From Vespa crabro (Eukaryota > Arthropoda > Insecta > Hymenoptera > Vespidae): a DNA stretch of 64,000 bases. A program made the translations under genes and the position numbers. Positions 47,315 through 60,196 of the stretch are shown one piece after another. The stretch covers positions 1,364,001-1,428,000 of the forward strand of contig NC_060979.1 of assembly GCF_910589235.1 (NCBI RefSeq), given 5' to 3'. Position 1 is the stretch's first letter, and every line of letters starts with the position of its first letter. The notes below the pieces were generated by a model. It worked only from the letters and a program-made list of their open reading frames with translations. It made no database searches and was not told where the DNA came from.

Positions 47315-47400
47315 ATGCGTACCCATTGGTCGCTTCATACGAAGCTCTGTGATTGGTCAGACGCGCACTGAGTGCGCTCTCTGTTGGTGGCGTATATTAC
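47315..47400 (+). promoter_or_regulatory. Putative promoter with two CCAAT boxes (right-arm gene)
   Basis: Inverted CCAAT boxes at 47323-47330 (CCATTGGT) and 47351-47357 (GATTGGT) lie in a GC-richer island upstream of the plus-strand gene remnant. The pair is kept in the left arm at 18858-18888. Binding by NF-Y is inferred from the motif only. Confidence 0.4.
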
Positions 47401-47831
47401 TTAACTATGATTGTATTTTGTGTAAAAGGAGGTTAGTATTTATATTCAGCGAGAAAGTATTCTTGATGAACGTTAACGATTGTCTTATGCATTCAAAAGT
47501 ATAATTATTAGATTCAAAACGATTTTCTCAACATATTATTGAACAAAAGTATCCTTCTTCTATATCATGGAATTTACGTCGATTTGATCTACGCTACTTC
47601 GTAGAAAAAGGTTATGTGATGTTATTCTATCAAAAGAAGGTAACCTTGATTTTGTATTAAAAATAAATAATATCTGCAATTTTTATTACGTTTCTGTTTT
47701 ATTTTTTTTTATTTTTATAATTTAATTGACATACGATTAGCCATGTTCACTTCGTTTGTTAAGTGAATGTAATTTTTTCCTGTTATATATTTGGTTATGT
47801 TTCAATTTTATATTAATTATTACATTTGACA

Positions 47832-49366
47832 ATGACAGGAGTTAAAGGAATATTTGAATAAATAAGAAAATAAAGGATATCGATACTACAGAACACTTAT
47901 TCTGTTATTTCAGAAGTTGCGAAGTGAAGTTTGGATTGAAAGTTCATTCAGTACATCAGCAATTAAAACTTCTATGTCTTCAAGTTTTTCAGGAACGAAA
48001 TTTTGTGAAATCTGATGAAGTATATTCAAATAAGACAGTGTAAGCCATATAGATATTAATATAATTATAGTTTTGAGTATTCTCCATGCAATATTGAATA
48101 ATTTTATAATTTGTAGTTTGCAGCAGATGGAGAATAAACATTACTAAATATATCGCTGAAAAAAATGCAATAGTTGATAGTGTTTAATAATTTCTATTCG
48201 AAATTGTAAAGCCATGAACAATATTTTACATCGAATAATTATTAGGATAGTGAAAAGAATGGAAAAAGAACTTAGGCGAAGAAATAAGGAGATGTTTGGG
48301 ACAATTTTTTGATGGTAAGATTATTAAGACATTATTATGTTATAAAAAAGTTGTTTGTACAGTCTTCTTTCATATATAATCAATGGATGGATAACCCGGT
48401 TCAAAAATTTTCTTCAAATGATTTGATATAATTATAAAATCATTAGAGTATCTAATATCTACAAGAATTTTTTACCTGAGTCTATTATATTGACTGTAAA
48501 ACCACTTTACAGAGATTTGACAAATCTAGATCTATTGAAGAAATGTCTCACGAAGAAAACACAATATAAATGAATCATTGTGTGAACAAGAGTACCAAGA
48601 AATGTATTTGTCTTATTTTATACTTTGTAGCTTGATTTATATGATGCTGTCATCATATTTAAAGAGGGTAATGTAGGCAGATTGGAGGAGGTAAGAGATA
48701 AAATCTCCATATTGGAAGAACTGAATAAGATGCAAGTTGATGATGAAGAACTATATGCTTATATATTTTCTTAAAAGACAAGATCTGTGGAAAGATGAAA
48801 GAAAATACATTTGTATAATAGAGAACAAGATGAACATCATAATGATTGATAATTTTAATTATTGTTTTTATTAAAAAGTAAGTTTTTATTTAAATTATTT
48901 TTTATTCACAATTTCTGACAAACTTAATTTTTTTCAACAAATAATCCTTTTAATCAGAAACTATTTAAGATTGACTTTTAATTTTTCAATAATTCATTTA
49001 TAATTAAAATTAAAATTCATTTATAATAAAAATAATTAAACATTCTTCTAATACTAGTTTCTAAAATAATAAATATATAACATAGAATAAACACAAAAAT
49101 ATTGAAAAAGAACAAGTATAGAAAATAAAACAGAAGAAGAGTTTTTTTACAGTTCTTAGTATATGTAATTCAATAAAAATGGAATAGTAAATTCATAAAG
49201 CATATATAAGTAACCTATGGAAGTTTCACTAAATCGGATGAAACAGTTCTTTAGAAAATTGGTCATGAAGTTATTTATTTAAATTATTGAGATAGGTCAT
49301 TTATAATACTCTCCTTATTATTTTCTATTTCATGTTGCTATTATTTTTTACATATTTGCAACTAGG

Positions 49367-49402
<36 letters not shown>

Positions 49403-49990
49403 CATGGACTGAGTATTTAATATAGGCATTATTTATAATTCCCTATCATTATGAATAGTGACAAATCAAAATTGTAATTGTAATAAATTTCAATGTTAGA
49501 ATTGCATCTTTTTTGATAGTCTTCTATAATAAACTTGTTATAATGCCCAATAAAATATATCCAAAACAAATTATTTAGAAACATATTATTTTATTAATAT
49601 AACTCATAATTAATTTTATACTAGTAGCGGATGAAAAGACTTTTGAAGTAGAAGAAAAAAAGGAAATATCAAAATTAATGAGTACATACATTTACATTTA
49701 CGTTTACAGATTGATTTGGAAAAAAGAGAAACTATGGAAGTGTCATTAAAAGAGACTGAACAAAAAGTGTCGTTTAAGAATGTCAACAAACTCACATCCA
49801 TTTGGAAATTTTATTATGCTCAAAGTATATTCACGTACTTTGATATACGAACGAACAGAATTTATAGGAAAATTATTGATGAAGAAATTGATATGGACAT
49901 GTCCCAATATCAATCGCATTAATCTTTTGATACGTTCAAAAGGAGGAAAAACGCTTCAATCAAAGGAGCTCATCAAAGATTCAGTGAGTT
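47832..49990 (+). pseudogene. Unrecognised multi-exon gene, right-arm copy, decayed
   Basis: Counterpart of the left-arm gene. ATG 47832 (MTGVKGIFE) runs into stops. About 47910-48045 gives, with frameshifts, SEVWIESSFSTSAIKTSMSS and VKSDEVYSNKT before GTAAGC. About 48475-48560 gives FLPESIILTVKPLYRDLTNL. About 48630-48773 gives LYDAVIIFKEGNVGRLEEV and MQVDDEELYAYIFS-stop. An exon at about 49710-49990 gives IDLEKRETMEVSLKETEQKV, SFKNVNKLTSIWKFYY and YRKIIDEEIDMDMSQYQSH-stop, and the sequence then continues shifted to a GTGAGT donor. The protein family is not recognised. Shared coding-like text in both arms shows that a real gene was duplicated; breaks in both copies suggest neither works now. 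Confidence 0.45.
49371..49398. repeat. (GT)n microsatellite
   Basis: About 14 GT units, matching the CA tract of the left arm. Confidence 0.9.
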
Positions 49991-50611
49991 GTTTACTTGT
50001 GATTCAATTATTATTTCTGTATTATTATTTCATTCTGATTCAACTTAGAGATTTTCTATTTTCTTATAATATATATTTCTTTGGTGGGCAAAAGAAGTAT
50101 GAGTTAGATATACCATCATTAATTTTATAGGAAAGCACTTATAATATTTGAAATGTAATATTAAATCAAACATTAGATTTTGGGTCTTGAAAATTGATAT
50201 ATGTGATATTCATTTGAAAACATTCTTATCTTTTTTAAATGACAACATATATTACTTTTATTTTTATTTTCATTTTAATTTATATTTATTTGATCGAGAA
50301 TGAACATCTAATGTAGCTAAATAATGTATTTATGTTACTGTACATAATAGTACAAATTACAAAATGCTTAACGATTTAATTTATATGTATATATATAAAT
50401 ATATATAAATTATATATGTATGTAATATGTAAGCGTTAAACGGTTTAAATATAAATAAACTTGTACTATAGTTAGATTAAATTTACAAAAAAGAAGAGAT
50501 AAAATAGTATAACTTAATTTATATCATATTTTTGACATATATTATTAAAATCACAGATTAAGGATCAAGAAAGAAAAGCAATTGACTTATATGTTGTGTA
50601 GAATCATAATT

Positions 50612-51472
50612 GAGCGGTTTATTTTGAAAGTGGTCTAACTCCATTTGTCAATTTTTTCCGGTTGCTATAATTACATGTACAACTTTATGTTATTTATCAG
50701 TAAAGCATTTCAGGTTGCTTATATTCCGAGCAAATACGATAATTCTTGACACATAAGTTTTCAGAGTTAGTTCAATAATTTAACCGTTTATTTTGAAAGT
50801 GGCCTAACTCCATTTATACTTAAATCAATGAATGAAAATGAAAATTTTTAAGTCCTGAATTTATTACCACGTCGGGGTAGACCAAGAAAATTCGAAAATA
50901 TTGTATTGACACCACTGTATAAAAATATCAGACAAATTACAACAGCAACATTCAAGGACATAATTGATCTATTACGATATATACCACCGGAACATCATGA
51001 TTTCTTCAAATCCCTTTCACACACACAAAATCTACATGAGTAGTAAATTGTTTTGTAATAAATTTATTTTTGTAATTTTGTACGTTATGTAGTTAAAAAA
51101 TGTTTTGAATCGCATAAATTATGTTTTCGAAGTGTTTTAAAGATATGTAAAATAAATTGAGTATTGTTTTTTTCAATTTGAAGCATCTTAAATTATGTTG
51201 AATGGACTTGGGCACCTTCAAATTTTATAATAAATCTGATTGTTAATTTTGAAAGTGTCTTAACTCCATTCTTGATAATAAAACGCATATTATTCACTTA
51301 ATAATTGCCACTATTTTAATAGGAACTATAAATTTAACACCCTTAGATACACTTAAGTAGTATGATTCATTAGTATCCTATACGTATATTTTTAAATTCA
51401 TTGAAACGCAAACCCTTAAATATCTCGATTTGAAGATAAATGGAGTTAGGCTACTTTCAAAATAAACATCTC
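50612..51472 (+). mobile_element. 861-bp terminal-inverted-repeat element, copy 2
   Basis: Same length and about 97 percent identical to copy 1, in the same plus orientation although the arms around them are inverted. The left arm has an empty site at the matching position (about 12600-12650). The right terminal repeat has CATCTC in place of CGGCTC. Internal copies of the end motif and the short GRPRK frame (about 50855-51042) are kept. Confidence 0.75.
50855..51042 (+). CDS. Short GRPRK-motif frame, copy 2
   Basis: Same open frame as at 15253-15440 (LNLLPRRGRPRKFENIVL to QNLHE-stop), with one amino-acid change (Q for T). No ATG; it follows TTTTTAAG, which may be a splice acceptor. Confidence 0.4.
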
Positions 51473-51890
51473 AATTAATGTACAACAATGTAGGATATTT
51501 TAGCTTACTGATCTCAGTATTTTTATCAGAATTTGATGTATATATTTTTACACCCAACAAAGATTTAATATTTATTATTTAGTATTTAAAAGTAATAAGA
51601 AGAAAAATTAATAAATAAATTATTATGGTCTTGTTAACGTTGGATATGCAAAAAGTAACAGAAAGTTGTTTTCCTTGAAATAATTATGTATTTATAATAT
51701 ATATCTAAGTAAGTACGTATACGTAGCTGGGAAAATTAATAGTTATTTTAATGCACGTTTTTCAGTTATTTTCCATGCATAAAAAGAAGGAATCTAAGAT
51801 AATTGTAGTCTACCAAAAGCTTGGTATTTGGATGGACCGATAAGACAACACTTATACAAAATACTCTCTACTGTTTTTCATGTCACAGCT

Positions 51891-52161
51891 TCCTTTGAGT
51901 ACTGAATACTCGTGGCCTATGCAATCCGTACAGACAACGCGCGGCTGGCGCTGACGATCGCCGGGGACTGAACACTTTTTCGCGCAATAGAAACAATTGC
52001 CGAACATATACATTTGACCATAGTATATTGATCATTTTTGCCAGGCGCGTATTTGCGTCCATAGTCCATACTGATAGCATCTGCCCAGCGCGTATTTGCG
52101 TTCATAGTCTATATCGATAGCTTTCGCTGGACGCATATGTGCGCCCATAGCACTCAAAGGG
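51891..52161. mobile_element. About 270-bp piggyBac-like MITE at the right arm border
   Basis: The right end, reversed, reads CCCTTTGAGTGCTATGGGC next to TTAA (52162-52165); the left end reads CCTTTGAGTACTGAATACTC, without a preserved TTAA. Three direct subterminal repeats of CCAGCGCGTATTTGCGTYCATAG type lie at about 52040-52155. It is GC-richer than its surroundings and has no coding content. Its CCCTTT end resembles the complete piggyBac element at 7543, but the interior differs. Confidence 0.6.
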
Positions 52162-52169
52162 TTAATGAT

Positions 52170-52517
52170 ATTTTAAAGTCATGATCACGATCGAAAAAAA
52201 AAATCAAACTTTATTTTTATCTGAACGATTCTTGGGAGAGTATATACTTATCTGGTTTTATGCGACAAGGTGCATCTGAATGATAAGAGTATATCATTTG
52301 ATATTATCAAAATAGAAATGAATCATTTTTGGGTTCAATCAAGTACGAAGTACGCTTTTTATAAGCAGATACTGAGTTTCGTTGAACTAGTTCAAAATTG
52401 TTCATAATTGATCGTTAATTTCACAGAATGAACTAGAAACATTGATTGCAATTTATTATAGTTCACTATTGGAATAGTAAATATATTATTGCAGTTTAAA
52501 ATTGCAAATTTATTACC

Positions 52518-52557
<40 letters not shown>

Positions 52558-54241
52558 TTAATTATTTAAATATTTATAAATTTGTTAATTATTTATATAT
52601 TATTAACATAGAATTTATTTTTTAAAATAGTAAAATTTCTATCATACGTGTCAATATATTAATCCAAATATTATATATTGTATTCAAAGATGAATTTTAG
52701 TTACTATTGAAAGCGGACATGTAAGAGCGATTAAAGAAGAAATTAAACAAAAAGAAAAAAGAAAAATAAGTCATAAATAAGATAATAATAATAATATTAA
52801 TTTCAATTGAATCGTTGTACATTCGAAATTTCTAAAATGGCATCCATTCGATCGTAAGTTGTATCATATTAAGTATTATTTTTAAATTGAATTATTTTGA
52901 AGTCGAATTGAATTGAATCGAATTTAAATAGAATAATCTATGAAGTAGATGAAAATGTTTTTGAATGTCGAAAATTGTTATTAAAATAAATGATTTTTTT
53001 TTTTTTTTACAAAATGACGTTCTATTTATTAAAACACAAATTTTTCATTTTAAAGAATTAATTAAATTATTGAACCAATTCCATTGAAATTTTTGTTGAA
53101 CAGTTTTGCCAAACATTTGTGAAGTTGTTTTGTTTTGTTTTTAATTTCATGGGGATTCTTTATCTTGATTTATTAGAATTATTTGTATAAAATAAATAAA
53201 GAATTTAATTCAAATAATATAAGTTTTATATATTATATATTAATATAAATTAATTAAGAAAAACCAATAAATTTTGAATATGATATAATTTATATAAATA
53301 AGATATAATTATCTGGATAATATTATCTGGATAATATAATACTATATACGTGATCCAGACGTAATTTCAATCAAATATTCACTTAAAATTTAAATTATAA
53401 ATTTCATGCCAATTATGTAATTAAATAAAGATAAATGAAAGATTAAATAATATTATCCGTATAAAATAATTCAAGTTAACAAAATAAAATAAAATAAAAT
53501 AAAATAAAATTGAAAGGTTCTTTGAAAAGATAAGGTTGAAAAAATGTGAGCTCGAATAAGAGCTTTTGTCAATTACATTTTACAAATTTTCTTTCTCAAC
53601 GATTATGAGAATATTCTTTTTTTTTTTTTTAAATATATGTATAAAAAAGTATTTCTATAATTTTTCAAAAATTAATAAACAAAAAAAAATGTCCTTCGTG
53701 TATTTCTACGCGAATAGAAATTAGATAAAAAAAAATTTACAAATTGAAAAAAATAACTGAAAGAAAAAAATTTACTTCTTTTTTTTATTTATTTATTTAT
53801 TTTTTTTTTTTAATTTAATTTTAATGTATAACACAATTTTAATTACTGTGTCGAATTAATTAAAAGAGAAAAAGATTAAAAGAATTAATTTTCATACCTT
53901 ACTTTTAATAATATCGATTAAATAGCATTATCGAAATAAAGTATTCGTATAAATTAAGTTAACAAAAAGAAAAAAAAAATAAATAAAAATAAATAATAAT
54001 AAAATTTAATATAATCGAATGGTACTTTTTTTTTAAGAAAAGATTGAAAAAAAAACTTGATCAAGTAAGAGGTTTCTCTATTTTTTCTTTTTCTTTTTTT
54101 TTTTTTTTTTCAAAAGCTTTTTCCTTAACAGCTTACAATTACAAAAACATTTTTCAAAAAAAATTGATCTAAAGAAAATCTACATACATACGAATAGAAA
54201 CATATTTTTTTGTAATTATTGTAAAATGTATATTGAATAAT

Positions 54242-54286
<45 letters not shown>

Positions 54287-54590
54287 TATTGAAACCTAAT
54301 TTTAATTATTTAGGATAGAATTAATTAATTAATGAAAGGAAGAAAAAAAAAGAAAAGAACAGAAGACAAAAAAAAAAATAATGTCACATTTAATTACTCG
54401 TCTCTTTAAAAAAATGCAAATTAGGAAGCAAAAGAAAAAGAAGAAAGAATGGTAAAGAAAAAATTAAATTTTCATATCTTACTTTCATGATAACTCTGTT
54501 TATTGTTTCTTCGTAGGAGGATTGCTTGTGACTAACAATAATTGCATGGATTATCGTACGAATACTCATCGATCGTAGCCAAGTAATCGA
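52170..54590. other. AT-rich gene-free stretch
   Basis: (AT)n at about 52525-52553, many A and T runs, poly(A) of about 42 at 54243-54284. No gene recognised. Confidence 0.55.
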
Positions 54591-54593
54591 TTG

Positions 54594-54828
<235 letters not shown>

Positions 54829-54829
<1 letters not shown>

Positions 54830-56099
54830 AAACTTTTCTTCGAAAGATAATTTTCAAGTCGCCAACCTATGATTATCTTAAATGTGTATCGTTCTTTATC
54901 CATCTTTTTGTTTCCTTCGAATATTTTATAATTCTGTTCGTTCATAAGTTTTGTAAAGTTTCAAGTCAGAAAATGTCTCTTTGAAAAATAATGATGACAT
55001 ATAAGATGGGGGAAGAAGAAAGAAGTTTTTTTTAATGACACACCATAAGAAACTTTTCAACGAAGACGTTAGAAAACTTATTGCTCGAAGGAGACAATAT
55101 CGCATAGGAACGAAAAGAAAAAAAAAAAAGAAATAAAATGAAGTAAACGAATTTATGGTAGTTATAATTGAATATGTATAATCCAAAGATAATAAAATTC
55201 GACGGTGAATGGAATGTCGCATGATCATTATTGTGCTTGGACGAAAAAAAAAAAAAAAAAAAAGAAAAAGAAAAGATGAAAGAAAAAAATAAAAGTTAAG
55301 GAAGTACAAAGTCGACACGAAGAAAGAAGAAAATTCTAAACGAAAATAATTCTATGCTTATAGTAAAATAAATAAAAAGTATAAGCACAAAGGTGTATCC
55401 TGTTACGTGTGACTACTTTTGCTTGATTCAAAATGGATTAAAAGCGTAAAAAAAGAAAAAAAAAATATACAAAACGAAAAGAATAATTCGTAACGAAAAA
55501 AATATATAGTAATAAAATATAATAATATGTAGTAATAACGTATCAAGTATAATATGTAGAGTAATAAATAAAAAAATATAAATTAGACGGTGTTTCCTTC
55601 CATATGACCATTTTTGTCTGATTTAAATTGTGAAATATGAAATCAAATACAAAATTGAATAAATATTAAAAGAAATATTTGAAAGGAATAATCTCAGCAT
55701 GAATACAAGAAACGCAAGGTTCCTCCATATTTTTCATTTCCTTTCGAAAATTTCATTTTTTTAAATAATTTTTATTTAAAAACTTTCTTTGATTAAAAAA
55801 AAAAAAAAAATACATATATGTATTAGTGTGCATTTTCTTGTGTTTACCTATTCTTTATCAAAGATTATATTTTTTCTCATATAATGATAATACGTAATAT
55901 TGATAAATGCGTCATAGAAACTTTTACAAGCTGTATAAACAAAAAAAGAAAAGATATATATATATATATATATATTCATACAAACATACATATACACATC
56001 CATATATATATATTTGTATAAATAATATAATTGTACATTATATCAAGTATAATATACATATTATATAAATGTACATATATATTATTATTATATTATTGC

Positions 56100-56160
<61 letters not shown>

Positions 56161-56257
56161 ATTATTATTATTATTATATCATATAATAATATTAATATAT
56201 TAATAGAGTACACACACATATATGTAATTTGTTATAAATTTATATATACACATATAT
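54829..56257. other. AT-rich gene-free stretch with ATT repeats
   Basis: (ATT)n at about 56097-56176 and AT tracts near 55956-55975. Similar 45-bp texts at 55390 and 55588 (both with TGTGACTACTTTTGCTTGATT-like content) may be an old local duplication. No gene recognised. Confidence 0.5.
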
Positions 56258-56258
56258 A

Positions 56259-57580
56259 AAGGGTGTCCCAAAATTCACACAAGAAGTAATTTTGATAGAA
56301 AGCGCAAGTTTATAATTAATTATAAATTTTTTATTGATTCATAAAATACACAGTATAAAGTTATTTATGGAATAGTATATCGAATAAATGGCTTCCATGA
56401 CATAGCTGGCATATACGGACTCCTTTTGTTGAAATTTTCCATGAACGTTTGAAATGTAGCTGAATTTCGTTGATACAACTTTTCTTCCTTCAAGATGTGA
56501 GTGATCATAGGCTTGTTGACATAATCCTTAAATTTCAAAAAACACCAAAAGGAAGAAATCCAATGGCGTTAAATCGCATGATCCGGACGGCCAATTCTGA
56601 TCATCATAATTACACGACAAGGAAATGACTCATGCAATCATTAAATTGTTTTTTCGGTTGTATGACATGTGTCATCGTTTTGTTGAAATCACATGTCGTT
56701 CACATTCATATCTTGCAATTTAGGCAGAAAAAACTGGATTATTATGTCGCAATAGCGAGCATCATTAATTGTTATTGCCTGACCAATCGTATTTTCAAAG
56801 AAGAATAGTCCGATAATGCCTCCAGCCCAAAATCTGCATCAAACAGTGACATGTTCTAAATGCATTTATTTCTACAAATGCTCGTGACAATCACTCGTGA
56901 ATTTTCTGAATCCCAAATGTCGATTAACCAAATCATCAAGATGAAAATGAGTCTCATTGTTGAAGATGAACGTCATTGTTGAAGATGAGCCTCATTGTTG
57001 AAGATGATGTTGTTTGAAAAATCAGCATCCATTTGTTATTGTGTTCCATAATTTATTCAACGAACTCTATTCGCTATGTGTGTGTGATCCTTTTACTTTA
57101 CTTTGTAAGCATGAAAATGCAAATCTTGAAAATATGCTGTAGAGAGTTTCTCGAAATCTTCAATTCTTAACCACGATTGAATTGATGTCTCTGGACTCTC
57201 AGCAATACTCTCATGAACTGCTTTGATGTTTTGTATTGAAGGACGACCAGAGTGTTTAAGATCATTAATTGATCCAATTTCCCTAAATTTTTAAAATTAA
57301 TCTCTTCATAGTTGATGAATTACTATTTCTACTAAATTACTATTTCAATCATATTTTGTATGAAAATTGCGAACTCTAACTGGTAAACCTTCATTATTTT
57401 TCAAATATTGCTCAATAATGAAAATGCTTTATTCTTTCGTATAGCGTTCCATTTTTAATAAACCTAAACTGTCAGCTGTCACGCTGTTTCTTTTTTTTCT
57501 TTTTTGTTTTTTTTTTGACAACATTTCACCGCACAAATGGTGCAAAATTTAAATCCAACGTGAATTTTAGGACACCCTTT
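56259..57580 (-). mobile_element. Decayed Tc1/mariner-superfamily element with terminal repeats
   Basis: Ends are about 22-bp inverted repeats (AAGGGTGTCCCAAAATTCAC at the left; the right end, reversed, has CCT for CCC) next to TA. At about 1.32 kb it has the size of a full element. The transposase on the minus strand is broken by many stops. Recognisable parts are MERYTKE...FIIEQYLKNNEGLPVR (about 57450), LKHSGRPSIQNIKAVHESIA (about 57240), SPETSIQSWLR, DADFSNNIIFNNEAH (about 57015, where the first catalytic aspartate is now N), IWDSENSRVIV and CINEIQLHFKRSW near the end. An insect-type mariner-like transposase with a DUF4817-like helix-turn-helix N-terminus is the best match by pattern. Confidence 0.65.
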
Positions 57581-57589
57581 TATGTATTG

Positions 57590-58868
57590 ATAAATCATGG
57601 ATAAAGGACGTGGAATGATCGACCTATTAAAAAAAAAAAAAAAAAAAACAGGTAAAAGAAAATAGCTAGCTTCCGTACTCTTAATGATTACTATTATTTT
57701 CTTTTTTAATATTAAAGAAAAAAAAAAAAACGAAGTTTGGTGATCGTCCTACAGAGAAGAAACAATGAATCAAAAAATCGACAGCTCTCATACACGAGCA
57801 ATTTATCGTCCGATAAAATGAAATTTTACGTCAATCTATCATAATGGCCGCCACTGTTAATCATCATCGTTTATATGTCAATTGTATACATAAAAAAAAA
57901 AAAAAAAAAAAATGTCCGCTCATATACAAAACTGAGAGACTACATCACGTGAAGTTAGACAAAATGTTCGATTCGAACGATTGAAGTGAATTAATAGAAA
58001 AATAAATTTCGTCAGGATTACAAAGTGTTACACGTAAACACTTAATTAAACTTATTACACTTACATAGGTAAGTAGTTACTTACAAAAGTATTTTTCATC
58101 GTAATGATAATTGATTATCGACGTACGTTAATGTCAATCGTACTTTCTCTTATCTATACGTAAATTACATTTTTTTAATTAGAATTTAAATGCAAACGAT
58201 CTAATTACTTAAGTACTTACGTATGTATGTATTCTTTTCTAATTCTCTTTTTTTTTTGTTCCTTTCTTTTCTTTTTCAATTCTTAATTTTTTTTTTTTTG
58301 TCATATTAATTAAATCGAAGCAGGTTTTCATCATACTTATTATACTTACGTCTCGATGAGAGTAACAAATGTTTCTTCGTGATCATCTTCGTTATCTATT
58401 ACTATACTAAGCGATCCACATACTATGAGAGTCGAACGAGAGAGAGAGAGAGAGAGAGAGAAGAAAAAAAAATTGAAGAATATAAGACCATATTTGTAAA
58501 TTACGAATGCATACGTGGATAGGAAAATAATGATATCGAGTAGCTAACGAAAAAAAAAAAAAGAAAAAAAAAGAAAAAGAAAAGAGAAAAAAAAATTGGA
58601 CTATGGGATCGTGCACAAGGATCATTAATTTTTAAAAGTAATGCTAATCGATTGATTCGATACGAATAATAAAGTTAACCGTATTGTTGCGAGATATGAA
58701 CGCATATTAAAATATTAATACTCGTGAAACGTACAAAAGTTTTCGTCAAGTCGAACGTATAGTTCTTTTCCATTTTTTTTTTTTTTGTTTTTCTCCTCCT
58801 ACTAATTTGGAAGAAATAATGTAATATTTGTCGTGAAACGTTGAAGAAAAAGATAAAGAGAAATAGAT

Positions 58869-58899
<31 letters not shown>

Positions 58900-59485
58900 G
58901 AGAAGAAAGTTATACGTGTCTTTGACTGTTACAAAAAAAAAAAAAAAAAAAAAAAAAAACGGAAAAAAGAAGGAAATTCGACGAATTATTTATAATCGTC
59001 TCGTTGTTTCGTTTAGAAATTGGTTGCTTATTAATTTTCTTTCTTCTTTTTCATTATTTTTTTTTTCTTTTCTTCTCTCTGTCAGGAGGAGAAAAATATT
59101 AAATAAAAAAAAAAGAAAAGAAAAAAAAAAGAAAAAAAGAGAAAAAAGAAAAAAGAAATGAAAAAGCACGCTCGTATGAATGCTCATACTGATACATTGG
59201 ACATAGTGTATTAATTATTTAAATGTTTTTTTTTTTTTCTAATCGCGAAAGAACGTTCACGAGTTTTTCCATTTTCTTTCACTTTTTCTTTTTGTTTTTT
59301 TTTTTCTTCCTATTTTTACCTTTTTTTTCATTCGATCGTTTGCGTCACGAGAGAAGAGTTTACCTGGACGATTGAAAGCTACATTTTTACTTTAGTTAGT
59401 TGCGAGCTTGCGAGAAAAGCTCATGTTGTTTCGTTCGACGAGAAGATAAATAAAGAAACAAATAAATAAAAAAATAAAAAAAAAA

Positions 59486-59520
<35 letters not shown>

Positions 59521-59756
59521 ATGAATAAAAAGAAACAAATTATGGCAAGTACGAAAAGTTTGAAAGCACTTTTTTTTTTTATATTTAAAAGTGATTTGGA
59601 AGAAAAAAAATGATTCGTAATATCGCGTAATAAAAATTGATAATAATAATAATAATAAAAAGAATAATCATATTAATAAGATGCAAAAAAAAAAATAAAA
59701 TAATTAAGTGTTATTTATCAAATTTTAAAAAAGGAAATCGATTTGTAATTAATTTG

Positions 59757-59805
<49 letters not shown>

Positions 59806-60152
59806 ATTAAAAAAAAAATAAACAGGAAAATAGAATTGCATGGTATCTAATATGAATGAATTAAATGATTTAAAAAAAATCATAAGTATATTTTATAATT
59901 TTGTCACTTTTATATACTATTAATATATAATATATACTTATAATATTAATATATATATATTATATTCATATATAATATATATAATATATAATAATAAATA
60001 AATAAAAAAAAAATATATATATACGTATTGAATTAAAAAGAAAAAAATTGTATCGCATCTAATTTGAATGAATTAGACGAATTAGAAAAATCGTTAGTAT
60101 ACTTTCATCACTTTTATATATAATATATATATGTATATATATTTTTTTTAAT

Positions 60153-60196
<44 letters not shown>

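Larger units (their letters stand above)
44200..51815 (-). repeat. Right arm of the large inverted duplication
   Basis: Reversed counterpart of the left arm: 5S array, array border (47030-47290), two-CCAAT promoter, the decayed multi-exon gene, GT tract, and the flank ending at about 51815 (ACGTGCATTAAAATA on the minus strand, found at 12330 on the plus strand). It lacks the retrotransposon, the 890-bp insertion and the left copy of the 861-bp element, but has its own 861-bp copy. Confidence 0.75.
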
